A stretch of 64,000 nt of DNA from Methanobacteriota archaeon (GTDB lineage Archaea > Thermoplasmatota > Poseidoniia > Poseidoniales > Poseidoniaceae), in the NCBI GenBank assembly GCA_002720095.2, contig PBGP02000012.1:25113-89112 (forward strand). Reading direction: 5' to 3'. The translations under genes were made by a program, and so were the position numbers. Position 1 is the first letter of the stretch. Every line of letters begins with the position of its first letter. The notes under the pieces were generated by a model, which ran no database searches, was not told the DNA's origin, and saw nothing but the letters and a program-made list of their open reading frames with translations. Positions 1 through 9,438 of this stretch are shown piece after piece.

Positions 1-2142
1 GCGAATGCCTCCATTTTCATCACTTAAATCATTAATCAGATAAGGTGTGATTTTTTCCCCTTCACACTTGTCTATTATTGCTGAAGCATATGGGTGATTT
101 GAAGACAGTTCCAGTCCTGCAGAAATGCCTAATACAGTTTTTATTCTAGTACCTTTGGTCAAAAAAATTTCGGTAACCTGTGGTTTACCTGCCGTTAAAG
201 TTCCAGTTTTATCTAATAGAGCTAAATTTACCTTGGCTATTTTTTCTAAAACATCACCTCCTTTTGCAATAATGCCTTTGTTAGATGCCATTGAAATTGA
301 TATTGCATGCGGAATTGGAGAACAAATCAGCAATGCACACGGGCAAGCAGTTACCCACAATAGTAAAACAATCCTAAGTCTATCATTGTCTCCGATTACC
401 GTCTCTGGTATAATGAGTGCAATAAATATCGAACCAAATAGTACTAAAGGTACCCATACGTTAGTAAATATTTCTAGCATTGAATGAATTCTTGTGGGTG
501 CCTCTTGATATTTTTTAGTTGTATTAATTAATTCATTAAGACGAGTATTCTCTCCAGTAGAAGATGTCTCAATAATAACAGGGCCTTTAGTCAATACTAA
601 GCCAGCTTCTACAAAATCTCCTTTAGATAGTTTTTGTGGTAATGATTCACCTGTAAGCGCTGATTTATCAACTAATCCACTACCAGATAGGATAAATCCG
701 TCCACTGGAATTATTTCACCAGTTCTTACTTCCACTCGATCTCCTACATTGACTAACCCTACTGGTACTTTATTTTTCAATTCTTTTTTTGTAAGAAATT
801 TGTCAGATTCTAATCCAATTTTTATTTGATTAATGTTAACAATTTTTGAAACATTTTTACCAACTATTCGAGCTTCATTAGGTATTCTGTTAAGTCCACC
901 TTGCATTGACTCTCTAGCTTTTCGTATTGCAGAATTTTCTAAATTATTTGCCAATGCTATTAAGACTACGATTAGTAAGGCTTCAAACCATGCTTGAAGC
1001 AAAACAGCACCAAAAACTGCCATCGAAATTAAAACTTCAAAACCTAGCTGTGATTGTTTTAAACTCTCTAATGATTTAATCCTTAACTGCCTCGAACTAA
1101 ATATAATTGCTGGAAGCGCAATCAAGTAAAGTAAATGCGATTTAACAGAATTTAAATCTACATTTTGCTCTTGAAGAAACTGTAATAAGAAAATTACAGG
1201 TAGAAAGAATAATCCGACAATTCCTTCCAATAATTGTCTCTGATCTGGGCGTAAACCCCATTCACCTCCTCTTTCTTTTAATTCAATTTTCTGGCCAAAT
1301 AATTCAGTAATCGATTTTTGAAACTCTTTTACTATTTGGCTATTAACTTTAGTTGGAAGTCTTATAAAAATTATATCAGCTTCCACCCTACTTTCGATAA
1401 CTCCTGGTTGATGGTTTAAAATTTTGATTAAATTATTTCCATTTGTCGATAATCTACTAATGATATCCTTTGAACTAATGTCAGATATCTCCCACCACTT
1501 AGTGTTGGGAGCATATCCTAAATCACAGAGTACAGTGTTAATTTTTGAAAGATTTTGAATTTCAATATCAATATCAAATTCTACTAGTCCTGTTGTGATT
1601 GAAACGGAGGTATTTTGAATTCCCTTAAGTGAGTTTAATGATTTTGTTATTTTTAGTGCACAATCTGGACAATCAATACCAAATACCTCCCATCCTATTC
1701 TCCACACGCCCCCTAGAGAATTTGATAAACCAGAGTCAATTCCTCCGTGTTCAATCTTTTTTGTATGGTTATCGTTAACTTCTCGGAGAATTTTTGAGTT
1801 ATTAGAATCAACCACCAATGAAGTAATGTATAGAATCGGGGATAATGGAAAAATTATAATTGCAATGTAAAAATAATATCTGTAGGAAGTCTCAAAATAC
1901 AACGGGTTTTCATAATTATTGTAAAAATAAACTACAAAACAAATACCACAAAATATAGATAATTTGAAAAATATATTTGAAAGATAACCTAATGATTTAG
2001 CTAGTTCAAATTTTTTATCTTCGTTTTCGTCCTTTCCAATATCATTATACTTGGTAATATTCTCTTGTTTAATTAATTTAAGATCTCTATGTTCAGCCGA
2101 ATCTTCTAATAATAAAAATTCATTTTCATCAGACCCGCTCAT
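1..2142 (-). CDS. Heavy-metal-translocating P1B-type ATPase, C-terminus cut by window edge
   Basis: Own translation of the minus strand from ATG at 2142 (MSGSDENEFLLLEDSAEHRD...): HMA-like GIDCPDCALK, TGES (SALTGESLPQK), CPC (WVTACPCALLICSP) and DKTGTLT motifs. Open to position 1, so absent from the ORF track. Confidence 0.9.
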   Translation of the reverse strand, partial: MSGSDENEFLLLEDSAEHRDLKLIKQENITKYNDIGKDENEDKKFELAKSLGYLSNIFFKLSIFCGICFVVYFYNNYENPLYFETSYRYYFYIAIIIFPLSPILYITSLVVDSNNSKILREVNDNHTKKIEHGGIDSGLSNSLGGVWRIGWEVFGIDCPDCALKITKSLNSLKGIQNTSVSITTGLVEFDIDIEIQNLSKINTVLCDLGYAPNTKWWEISDISSKDIISRLSTNGNNLIKILNHQPGVIESRVEADIIFIRLPTKVNSQIVKEFQKSITELFGQKIELKERGGEWGLRPDQRQLLEGIVGLFFLPVIFLLQFLQEQNVDLNSVKSHLLYLIALPAIIFSSRQLRIKSLESLKQSQLGFEVLISMAVFGAVLLQAWFEALLIVVLIALANNLENSAIRKARESMQGGLNRIPNEARIVGKNVSKIVNINQIKIGLESDKFLTKKELKNKVPVGLVNVGDRVEVRTGEIIPVDGFILSGSGLVDKSALTGESLPQKLSKGDFVEAGLVLTKGPVIIETSSTGENTRLNELINTTKKYQEAPTRIHSMLEIFTNVWVPLVLFGSIFIALIIPETVIGDNDRLRIVLLLWVTACPCALLICSPIPHAISISMASNKGIIAKGGDVLEKIAKVNLALLDKTGTLTAGKPQVTEIFLTKGTRIKTVLGISAGLELSSNHPYASAIIDKCEGEKITPYLINDLSDENGGIR

Positions 2143-2250
2143 ACTATTCCCAGTAAATACGGTTGCATGAATATTTCGATTTGAAATCGTTTAATTAAAA
2201 GTTCAATTGAAGAATTAATTTTTCAATTGATTTATTAGATTAATTAGAGA

Positions 2251-2332
2251 TGCCGAGGGCAGGATTCGAACCTGCGAACCGCTAGGGAGAGGATCTTGAA
2301 TCCCCCGGAGTTGACCGCTTTCCTACCTCGGC
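2251..2332 (-). tRNA. tRNA-Leu (anticodon CAA)
   Basis: Reverse complement GCCGAGGTAGGAAAGCGGTCAACTCCGGGGGATTCAAGATCCTCTCCCTAGCGGTTCGCAGGTTCGAATCCTGCCCTCGGCA folds by eye: 7-bp acceptor GCCGAGG/CCTCGGC, T-arm GCAGG-TTCGAAT-CCTGC, anticodon loop TTCAAGA, long variable arm. Confidence 0.93.
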
Positions 2333-2421
2333 ACAATTACTAGTACGTGATTAACACTTTTCAGCCTTATGTTTACAATGAATCATTCTTAACCTGTAAC
2401 GTTTCGTTAGTACTGATAGGG

Positions 2422-3309
2422 ATGAGTAAAGGCGACAGTTCTAGGCCTGGCATTGATTCAAATTTAGCAAAACAGCTTGAAGAAGAGCTTCATGCTGTAC
2501 TGAGAAGGCAAATGAATAGTCGCAAACCAGTTCCATTTCCAAGAACTAACTTTTGGGATTTAATATCAGATCTGAGTAATTTTCTTGAGACGGAGGTAAA
2601 TAGATTAGGAAAAGCCGAAGGATGGAGTTTAAGAACTCAAGCTGCTGCTAAAAGACAGTCTAACATTCGTAGAGCAACCTCTGAATTAGCAAGAAAGCGT
2701 TTAGTTTCACTGCTGGAGCATTCCACTACTAACTTATTTAATGCCAATCCGTTCCCAGGTGATTCATCAATAAAATCTCAAGAACTTCATTCAATGGATT
2801 GGACAAGGCATGATCCAAGTGAAAGAGCCTTTTATTCGAGAATTGAAGAACTAATTAAAAAGTTCAAAAATGATATTAAATGGGAAAAAATTCAATTTGG
2901 TGTCTTAAGTGAATTTGACGAGGACACACTGAAAGTCACAATTGGTACCACTCAGCTTGATGAATTTACTGATGAAAAGATAACCGAAGACGGAACACCT
3001 GAATTATTATTTGTCGGTTCAGGGGATGATCAGGATTCTTTTGATGATTTAGTTGAAGATGATGAGGAAAGAATTGCTAAAGCTGAAACATTCAGTGAAT
3101 TCAACAACGAATCATTAGAATTAGATGAGAGAAATTCGGCTGTTACCAAAGAACTTCAAAGAATTAGAATAATAAAGACGAGTGATGATGCTTTTTTAGA
3201 TCCAAATGGTAATGATTTCTTATTGAATGTGGGTGACGTTCATCAAATAGAAGCATCATTTGCAAATATGTTGATTGAGTTCGGCTTTGCAGAATTAGCA
3301 AATCTTTAG
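2422..3309 (+). CDS. Archaeal GINS-like replication protein (Gins51/15-type)
   Basis: Helical N-terminal part; C-terminal B-domain-like [46 protein letters not shown]. Start set at the internal Met (MSKGDSS); the tracked ORF opens at 2347. Confidence 0.65.
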   Translation: MSKGDSSRPGIDSNLAKQLEEELHAVLRRQMNSRKPVPFPRTNFWDLISDLSNFLETEVNRLGKAEGWSLRTQAAAKRQSNIRRATSELARKRLVSLLEHSTTNLFNANPFPGDSSIKSQELHSMDWTRHDPSERAFYSRIEELIKKFKNDIKWEKIQFGVLSEFDEDTLKVTIGTTQLDEFTDEKITEDGTPELLFVGSGDDQDSFDDLVEDDEERIAKAETFSEFNNESLELDERNSAVTKELQRIRIIKTSDDAFLDPNGNDFLLNVGDVHQIEASFANMLIEFGFAELANL

Positions 3310-3635
3310 ACTATACTTCTCATTGCGAGTTCAATACTTACAGAGTCTGGAATCGCAATTCTAGCAATTTGCCTCAAGGCAATCTCATCTTTATTTGTGG
3401 CTAATTTAACTTCTAGAAGTCTTTTGTGGATCCTCATTTCCCAGTGGTCATATGTTTCACAACCTTCTCCATCTGGAGATTTTCTGCACGGAACTACCAG
3501 TCTCTTAGTTGGAAGAGGAATTGGTCCTCTCATAGATACTCCTGCACTGTCACAGATTGTCTTAATGTGTGAACATACAGTATCAACGTCTTCATGATTT
3601 TCGCTGGTTAACTTGATTACAGTGACACTGGCCAT
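3306..3635 (-). CDS. rps10: Small ribosomal subunit protein uS10
   Basis: [39 protein letters not shown]...[14 protein letters not shown] is typical uS10; sits downstream of EF-1alpha. Confidence 0.95.
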   Translation of the reverse strand: MASVTVIKLTSENHEDVDTVCSHIKTICDSAGVSMRGPIPLPTKRLVVPCRKSPDGEGCETYDHWEMRIHKRLLEVKLATNKDEIALRQIARIAIPDSVSIELAMRSIV

Positions 3636-3657
3636 TCCATACCACCTAAATCATAAA

Positions 3658-4938
3658 TCATTTCTTTTGTATTGCAATACACATTCCTGCAGCCACAGTT
3701 TTACCCATGTCTCGGATAGCAAATCTGCATAATTCAGGGAAATCATCTTTTGTTTCGATTGCCATAGGTTTAGTTGGTTGGAACTTCACTGTAGCAGCAT
3801 CTCCAGTCTTCAAGAATGATGGGGTTGACCCATCCTTCAGATTTTTCATTAATTCTACAAATTTTACAGCTACTTGGCTGGTGTGACAGTGAAATACTGG
3901 TGTGTAACCTACAGATATAGCCTTAGGAATATCCATGATTTGTATATTTCCAACAAAGGTTTCATCGTGTCTTACATATACTGGAGCTTTATCAGTATAT
4001 CCTGCAACATCTCCTCTCCTTATATCAGTCACTGACAATCCTCGAACGTTAAAACCAACATTATCCCCTGGTTCTGCTTTATCAACTATTGTGTGATGCA
4101 TCTCAATGGATTTAACTTCTGCACTTTTACCGCTTGGGTTAAAAACAACAGTTTTTCCAGAGTTTAGTGTTCCAGTTTCAACTTTTCCTACAGGAACTGT
4201 TCCAATTCCGCCAATTTTATATACATCTTGAATAGGTAATCTCAATGGTTTGTCGATTGGTTTTGGAGGCATACTTACATTGTCTATTGCTTCGAAAAGT
4301 GTTGGACCAGAATACCATGGTGTATTTTCTGACTTGTGGAAAATGTTATCGCCATTCAACGAGGAACAAGGAATCATTGGGACATCAGCAGGATTAAAAC
4401 CTGCAATTTTCAATAGATTACTTACTTCGTCGCATGCTTTTTTATATTTGTCCTCTGACCAATCAACACCAGAAATATCCATTTTATTAACATTAACGAT
4501 CAATTGAGAAACACCGAGTACACGTGCTAAGAATGCATGTTCCTTGGTTTGAGCGTTAACTCCATCGTTGGCAGCGCATAATAGTACAGCTGCATCCGCT
4601 TGACTTGCTCCCGTAATCATGTTCTTAACGAAGTCTCTGTGTCCTGGTGCATCAATAATTGTCCAGTAGTAGTTTGGTGTGAAGAATTCTTTGTGAGCAA
4701 CATCAATTGTTATCCCTCTCTCTCTCTCTTCTTTCAATCCATCCATAACATAAGCTAGACCAAAACCCGCTTTTCCTTGTTCACTAGCCAGTTTTTCATT
4801 TTTTTCAATTACGTGTTGTTCAATGTGACCACTGTCTAACAATAGACGTCCTACTGTTGTTGATTTTCCGTGGTCAACATGACCAATAAACACCATGTTT
4901 AGGTGCGTTTTACTTTTATCTTCCCATTGTGATGGCAT
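3658..4938 (-). CDS. tuf: Translation elongation factor EF-1 alpha
   Basis: [31 protein letters not shown] and NKMD motifs; full-length 426 aa. Confidence 0.97.
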   Translation of the reverse strand: MPSQWEDKSKTHLNMVFIGHVDHGKSTTVGRLLLDSGHIEQHVIEKNEKLASEQGKAGFGLAYVMDGLKEERERGITIDVAHKEFFTPNYYWTIIDAPGHRDFVKNMITGASQADAAVLLCAANDGVNAQTKEHAFLARVLGVSQLIVNVNKMDISGVDWSEDKYKKACDEVSNLLKIAGFNPADVPMIPCSSLNGDNIFHKSENTPWYSGPTLFEAIDNVSMPPKPIDKPLRLPIQDVYKIGGIGTVPVGKVETGTLNSGKTVVFNPSGKSAEVKSIEMHHTIVDKAEPGDNVGFNVRGLSVTDIRRGDVAGYTDKAPVYVRHDETFVGNIQIMDIPKAISVGYTPVFHCHTSQVAVKFVELMKNLKDGSTPSFLKTGDAATVKFQPTKPMAIETKDDFPELCRFAIRDMGKTVAAGMCIAIQKK

Positions 4939-5005
4939 CTTTTATCACTCCTTAACAGGCAGTCCCACCATAAACCTATATATGAAAGAAACTGATTAGG
5001 GGTTA

Positions 5006-6208
5006 TCATTTGAAAGTTAAACGGATCGTAAATTTGTCAATATTTGCTTGATTTTGTTCTTCATTAACTATCTGTACAGTCCAAGGACCTGGATAATATT
5101 TCTTGACATGGTAACTACCGGAAATTTGTGTGAAAACGCAGAAGTCTTCGTCAGTATCACAATCAAAATTATTATTTCCTACACGCTGATCATTAGTAGT
5201 ACTTGATGTATTAATGATGTCATTCGGCTCTTTTGTTTTATTATAGACATAAATATCTAAATTCTGATCGGCTGCCAAACTTCCAAAACTTGATCCATCT
5301 GGGTCTTTTTTAGGATATGTCAATTCAAAATCAGCTCTTTTTAGTTTGTTCTCGGATGGAGAATCATCATAGACAGTAGTGAATTCAAATTCTATGATAC
5401 CAGGACTGTTTGATGTATTTCTTTCAACAACTAAATCGCTCCATTCACCTACATAATTGACATATACCATTACTACGTCAGTATCTGTAAGACCCTGATC
5501 GTCAGTTACAGTGAGTTGAATTTCCCACTTTCCTGGAGATTTATCTTTCCATGTGTATATTTCTCCCGTAGCATCAATATCATTAGCAGAATCACCATCC
5601 CCATCAGCATCAAAATTTACATCAAGATCCCATTCATACTTTGACAGATAATGATTTGGGTCTTCGTGCTCGCTTAGTGAAGCATCGAGAATTACATCTA
5701 TCTCGGCATCGATTTCTCTATTGTTACTTTCCTTTTCTTCGCAGATGAAGTAGAGATAAAATTCTCTAGAAGATTCCGATGTTTCCTCTCCATTACAGTC
5801 TTCAACCCCCATTCTAGACCCCGCATTTGCTTCTGGACGAATAGAATCTTTTGGTATAACCTCAATTTCTACAGTTTTGGTCTGGCTGAATTGTCCGTCT
5901 TCAACAGTTAAAGTAACGATATATGTCCCCTCGATGTTGTATTCCCAAGTAACTTCACTCCCAGATTCTTCTCTTTGTATGCCATCACTACTGTCGAAGT
6001 CCCATAAAAAAACTAAAGAATCTCCGTCTCTGTCTATTGTAGCACTTGCATCAAAAGTTATTGTTTCATCTGCTTTTATTGCTCCAGAGGGACTTACTTT
6101 CATTGAAATTTCTGGTGGTTGATTAGATGCGAATGTCTCGGTACAACCCGAAAACATCACACTAACCATTGTCAAGATTATAAATACAGAAATGCTCTTA
6201 CCATTCAT
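5006..6208 (-). CDS. PKD-domain lipoprotein
   Basis: Signal peptide with lipobox-like MFSGC; PKD-like DADETITFDASATIDRDGDSLVFLWDFDSSDG; second PKD-like domain. Confidence 0.7.
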   Translation of the reverse strand: MNGKSISVFIILTMVSVMFSGCTETFASNQPPEISMKVSPSGAIKADETITFDASATIDRDGDSLVFLWDFDSSDGIQREESGSEVTWEYNIEGTYIVTLTVEDGQFSQTKTVEIEVIPKDSIRPEANAGSRMGVEDCNGEETSESSREFYLYFICEEKESNNREIDAEIDVILDASLSEHEDPNHYLSKYEWDLDVNFDADGDGDSANDIDATGEIYTWKDKSPGKWEIQLTVTDDQGLTDTDVVMVYVNYVGEWSDLVVERNTSNSPGIIEFEFTTVYDDSPSENKLKRADFELTYPKKDPDGSSFGSLAADQNLDIYVYNKTKEPNDIINTSSTTNDQRVGNNNFDCDTDEDFCVFTQISGSYHVKKYYPGPWTVQIVNEEQNQANIDKFTIRLTFK

Positions 6209-6284
6209 TTAATCACTACTCTCTAAAATTACATCCCACAATAAACCTTCGATTAATTGGTTATCTTTTATTATTAGGTTTAAA

Positions 6285-7703
6285 TTACATTTGTATTGAT
6301 TTAATTTCTAAAAATTCCTCTAAACCATGAATTCCTAATTCTCTACCATTTCCAGACATTTTATACCCTCCAAATGGAGCATTTACGTTAAAATGCCCTC
6401 CATTCACACTGACTTGTCCCGTTTTCATTTGTTTTGCAAAGTTTATTGCTTTTTCTTTATCATTAGACCATACTGCTCCCGAAAGTCCATAAATTGAATC
6501 ATTAGCTAGAAGTAACGCTTCATCTTCATTTTCGTACGTAGCGATGACTAAGACAGGCCCGAATATTTCTTCCTTCCATATCGTCATATTTGTTTTAATA
6601 TCCGTGAATACAGTTGGTTTTACGAAGAAACCAGTGTCCAAGTGTTCAGGCATGCCTAATCCACCTGCAATTAGTTTACCACCTTCTTCAATACCAGTTT
6701 TAATGTATTCAGTCACACTGTGTTGTTGTTTTGAACTGACCATTGGACCGCATTTAGTTTTTTCATCCATGGGATCTCCTGTAGAATATCTGCTAACTCG
6801 TTCGACAATAATATCACTAATTTCTTTACTTAATTTCTTAGGAATGATTAATCTCGTGAGAGCTGAACATGTTTGCCCTGAATTCTGAAAACATCCATTA
6901 ATAGCCATTTTTGCGACAATTTGAGGATTACAGTCTTCTAGAGCTACGTTCGCACTTTTTCCACCCAACTCTAAAGTTACTCTCTTGATTGAGTCTGATG
7001 CAGCCCTACTAACATTTTTTCCTGCGTCTGTCGATCCAGTGAATGAGATCATGTCTATTCCCGGATGTTTTGCAAGATATTCACCAATTTCAGCACCATG
7101 TCCACTTACTAAGTTGAATACACCAGGAGGCAAATCAATTTCATCAATAATTTCAGCTAGAATAAATGCATTCAAAGGTGCTTCTTTGCTTGGTTTTAAT
7201 ATCATTGTGCATCCAGCAGCTATCGCTGGAGCAACTTTTCCAATAATTTGATGCAAAGGAAAGTTCCAAGGTGTTATGAACGCACAAACTCCTATGGGTT
7301 CTTTAACAATTAATGAATTTCTAACGTTCTCCTCCCATTCATATGTTTCTAATATTTTGGCATATGACCTTGAAACGACTCTAGGTGTGCCTACCATTGC
7401 CATTCTACTGTATTCAATTGGTGTGCCAACTTCTGATGTAATGGTTTTGGCCAATAGTTCTGTCTTTTCTTTGATTTTTTGAGATAGCAGGTTTAACTTT
7501 TCAATACGGTCTTCAATACTGCTTTTAGACCAAATTTTAAATGCATTTGTTGCCGCATGGACAGCATCATCAACATCAGATTTACTCCCGACAGGAATTT
7601 TTCCGACTATTTTTTCGTTAGTTGGATTAATCACCTCAATAACAGATTCGCTAGTAGCATCGACCCACTTACCGTTAATATACAACTTATCATGTACTTG
7701 CAT
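6285..7703 (-). CDS. NAD(P)-dependent aldehyde dehydrogenase
   Basis: ALDH motifs PWNFPLHQ, SFTGSTDAG, ELGGKSANV, NSGQTCSA, KEEIFGPVL. Likely start MQVHDKLYINGKW; ORF opens at 7739. Confidence 0.93.
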   Translation of the reverse strand: MQVHDKLYINGKWVDATSESVIEVINPTNEKIVGKIPVGSKSDVDDAVHAATNAFKIWSKSSIEDRIEKLNLLSQKIKEKTELLAKTITSEVGTPIEYSRMAMVGTPRVVSRSYAKILETYEWEENVRNSLIVKEPIGVCAFITPWNFPLHQIIGKVAPAIAAGCTMILKPSKEAPLNAFILAEIIDEIDLPPGVFNLVSGHGAEIGEYLAKHPGIDMISFTGSTDAGKNVSRAASDSIKRVTLELGGKSANVALEDCNPQIVAKMAINGCFQNSGQTCSALTRLIIPKKLSKEISDIIVERVSRYSTGDPMDEKTKCGPMVSSKQQHSVTEYIKTGIEEGGKLIAGGLGMPEHLDTGFFVKPTVFTDIKTNMTIWKEEIFGPVLVIATYENEDEALLLANDSIYGLSGAVWSNDKEKAINFAKQMKTGQVSVNGGHFNVNAPFGGYKMSGNGRELGIHGLEEFLEIKSIQM

Positions 7704-7739
7704 AATCATTGCGAACAAGGTTAAATATTTGAGTCTCAC

Positions 7740-8093
7740 TTAATTCAATATCAGTTTAAAATTTTCTGGTGGTCTTCCAATTATGGTGAAATTTTCAGAA
7801 TTAAGCAATGGCCTCTCCATTAATTTTGGGTATTTTTGAATTAATTTTATAATCTCTTTCTTATCATTTAGGGTTTGAGTATCGATCTTGAGTTCTTTGA
7901 ATAATTTTTCTTTAGTCCGTATTAATAACATTGGGTTCTCAGGAAATAGATTTACAATTTTTGTTATTTCTGAGTAAGAAATTGGCTCCTTCATGTATAG
8001 TTTTGTTTCAAATTCGATATTGTTATCTTCAAGTATTTTTTTACCTTGTCTGGATTTTGAACAATTGGGATTATGATATAGCTTTAAACTCAT
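7740..8093 (-). CDS. ArsC/Spx-family arsenate-reductase-like protein
   Basis: LYHNPNCSKSRQGKKILEDNNIEFE... with RPLL and IIGRPPE segments typical of ArsC. Confidence 0.85.
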   Translation of the reverse strand: MSLKLYHNPNCSKSRQGKKILEDNNIEFETKLYMKEPISYSEITKIVNLFPENPMLLIRTKEKLFKELKIDTQTLNDKKEIIKLIQKYPKLMERPLLNSENFTIIGRPPENFKLILN

Positions 8094-8101
8094 TCTAACA
8101 C

Positions 8102-9385
8102 CTAAATGATTGTCGGCTCAATAATTTTTTGACCGTTCATATATGCTTGTAAAACTTTAGGAATATTTACTCTACCGTCTTCCAATTGATATTGTTCCAT
8201 AATTGCCACCAGTGCTCGGCTTGTAGCAACAGCTGTAGAATTTAATGTATGAACTGATGAATTTCCATCTGGAGTTCTAAATCTCATTCTTAGCCTGTTA
8301 GCTTGATAATCAGTACAATTTGAGCAAGACACTATCTCCTTGTATTCACCAGGTCCTGGTAACCATGCTTCAAGATCATATTTTCTACTTGCCACCGTTC
8401 CCATATCACCAGTACAAATATTCACTACACGATAATGTATCCCTAATGAATTCCATAACTCAATGCAATTCTCAAGCATTTCCTCATGAAAATTCCATGA
8501 ATCATCAGGGTGACTAATAATAATTTGCTCGATTTTTGTGAATTGATGTACTCTCCAAATTCCTTTATCAGATTGTCCGTGTGCTCCAACCTCTCTTCTA
8601 AAACAAGGTGAAACTCCTACTAGTTTAATAGGAAGAATGCTAGGTTCAATAATCTCGTCCATATACATAGCTGTTAAGGGATGTTCACTCGTAGCAATCA
8701 TATAATATCCATCAGGTTGGACACCATACATAACGGTTTCAAAATCACCTAGATCAGTGACTCCTTCATACGCTTTGCGATTCATCATTGTTGGAGGATG
8801 AATCAATGTATATTCTTTTTTTAGCATAAAATCAACAGTATATGATTGTAGTGCCATTTCTAATCTAGCTAAGTCACCCTTAAGGAAATAAAAACGGCTT
8901 CCAGTAATTTTCGCAGCTCTTGGTAATTCAGCCCATTTATTAATTTCTAATAGCTCATTGTGTGTTCTTGGAGAAAAAGAAAACTCGGGTTTTTTTCCGA
9001 ATTCGGAATGAAGAGTATTACTTTTTTCATCATCTCCAATTGGTACTTCATTGTGCAAAATATTCGGAATTGTCATTCGGATTGCATCTCTTTTTTCAAT
9101 CAGCTGATTAGCGGTATAATCTAAATCCTCGATTTTTGTACCTAGATCTTTGACTTCAGCCAGTAATTTTTTCATTTCTTCGCTATTGCCAGCTTTTTTC
9201 GCATTAGAAATTAATTTTGCTGCATCATTTCTCTTTTTTCTTGCTAAGCTCTGATCGAAAACAGCTCTTCTCCATTCTTCATCTAATTGTATGACTTTGT
9301 CAATTTTATTATGGGGTATTTTTCTTTTATCATGGTCCGCCCTAATTACGCTATCATTATCTCTAAATTCGCTGATGTCTAACAT
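8102..9385 (-). CDS. serS: Seryl-tRNA synthetase
   Basis: MLDISEFRDN N-terminus, coiled-coil arm, class II motifs (CFRREVGAHGQSDKGIWRVHQF; LNSTAVATSRALVAIMEQYQ). Confidence 0.95.
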   Translation of the reverse strand: MLDISEFRDNDSVIRADHDKRKIPHNKIDKVIQLDEEWRRAVFDQSLARKKRNDAAKLISNAKKAGNSEEMKKLLAEVKDLGTKIEDLDYTANQLIEKRDAIRMTIPNILHNEVPIGDDEKSNTLHSEFGKKPEFSFSPRTHNELLEINKWAELPRAAKITGSRFYFLKGDLARLEMALQSYTVDFMLKKEYTLIHPPTMMNRKAYEGVTDLGDFETVMYGVQPDGYYMIATSEHPLTAMYMDEIIEPSILPIKLVGVSPCFRREVGAHGQSDKGIWRVHQFTKIEQIIISHPDDSWNFHEEMLENCIELWNSLGIHYRVVNICTGDMGTVASRKYDLEAWLPGPGEYKEIVSCSNCTDYQANRLRMRFRTPDGNSSVHTLNSTAVATSRALVAIMEQYQLEDGRVNIPKVLQAYMNGQKIIEPTII

Positions 9386-9438
9386 GATGAATCATCCGAG
9401 TCTACCTTTTGGCTTCAAACCTACGCATGAATCTTACA

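Noticed and set aside
125-487. Plus-strand 120-aa ORF
   Set aside because: Antisense to the P1B ATPase (CPC/DKTGT region).
7740-8093. ArsC-like gene as part of an arsenic resistance island
   Set aside because: No arsB/acr3/arsR neighbours; sits between serS and an aldehyde dehydrogenase.
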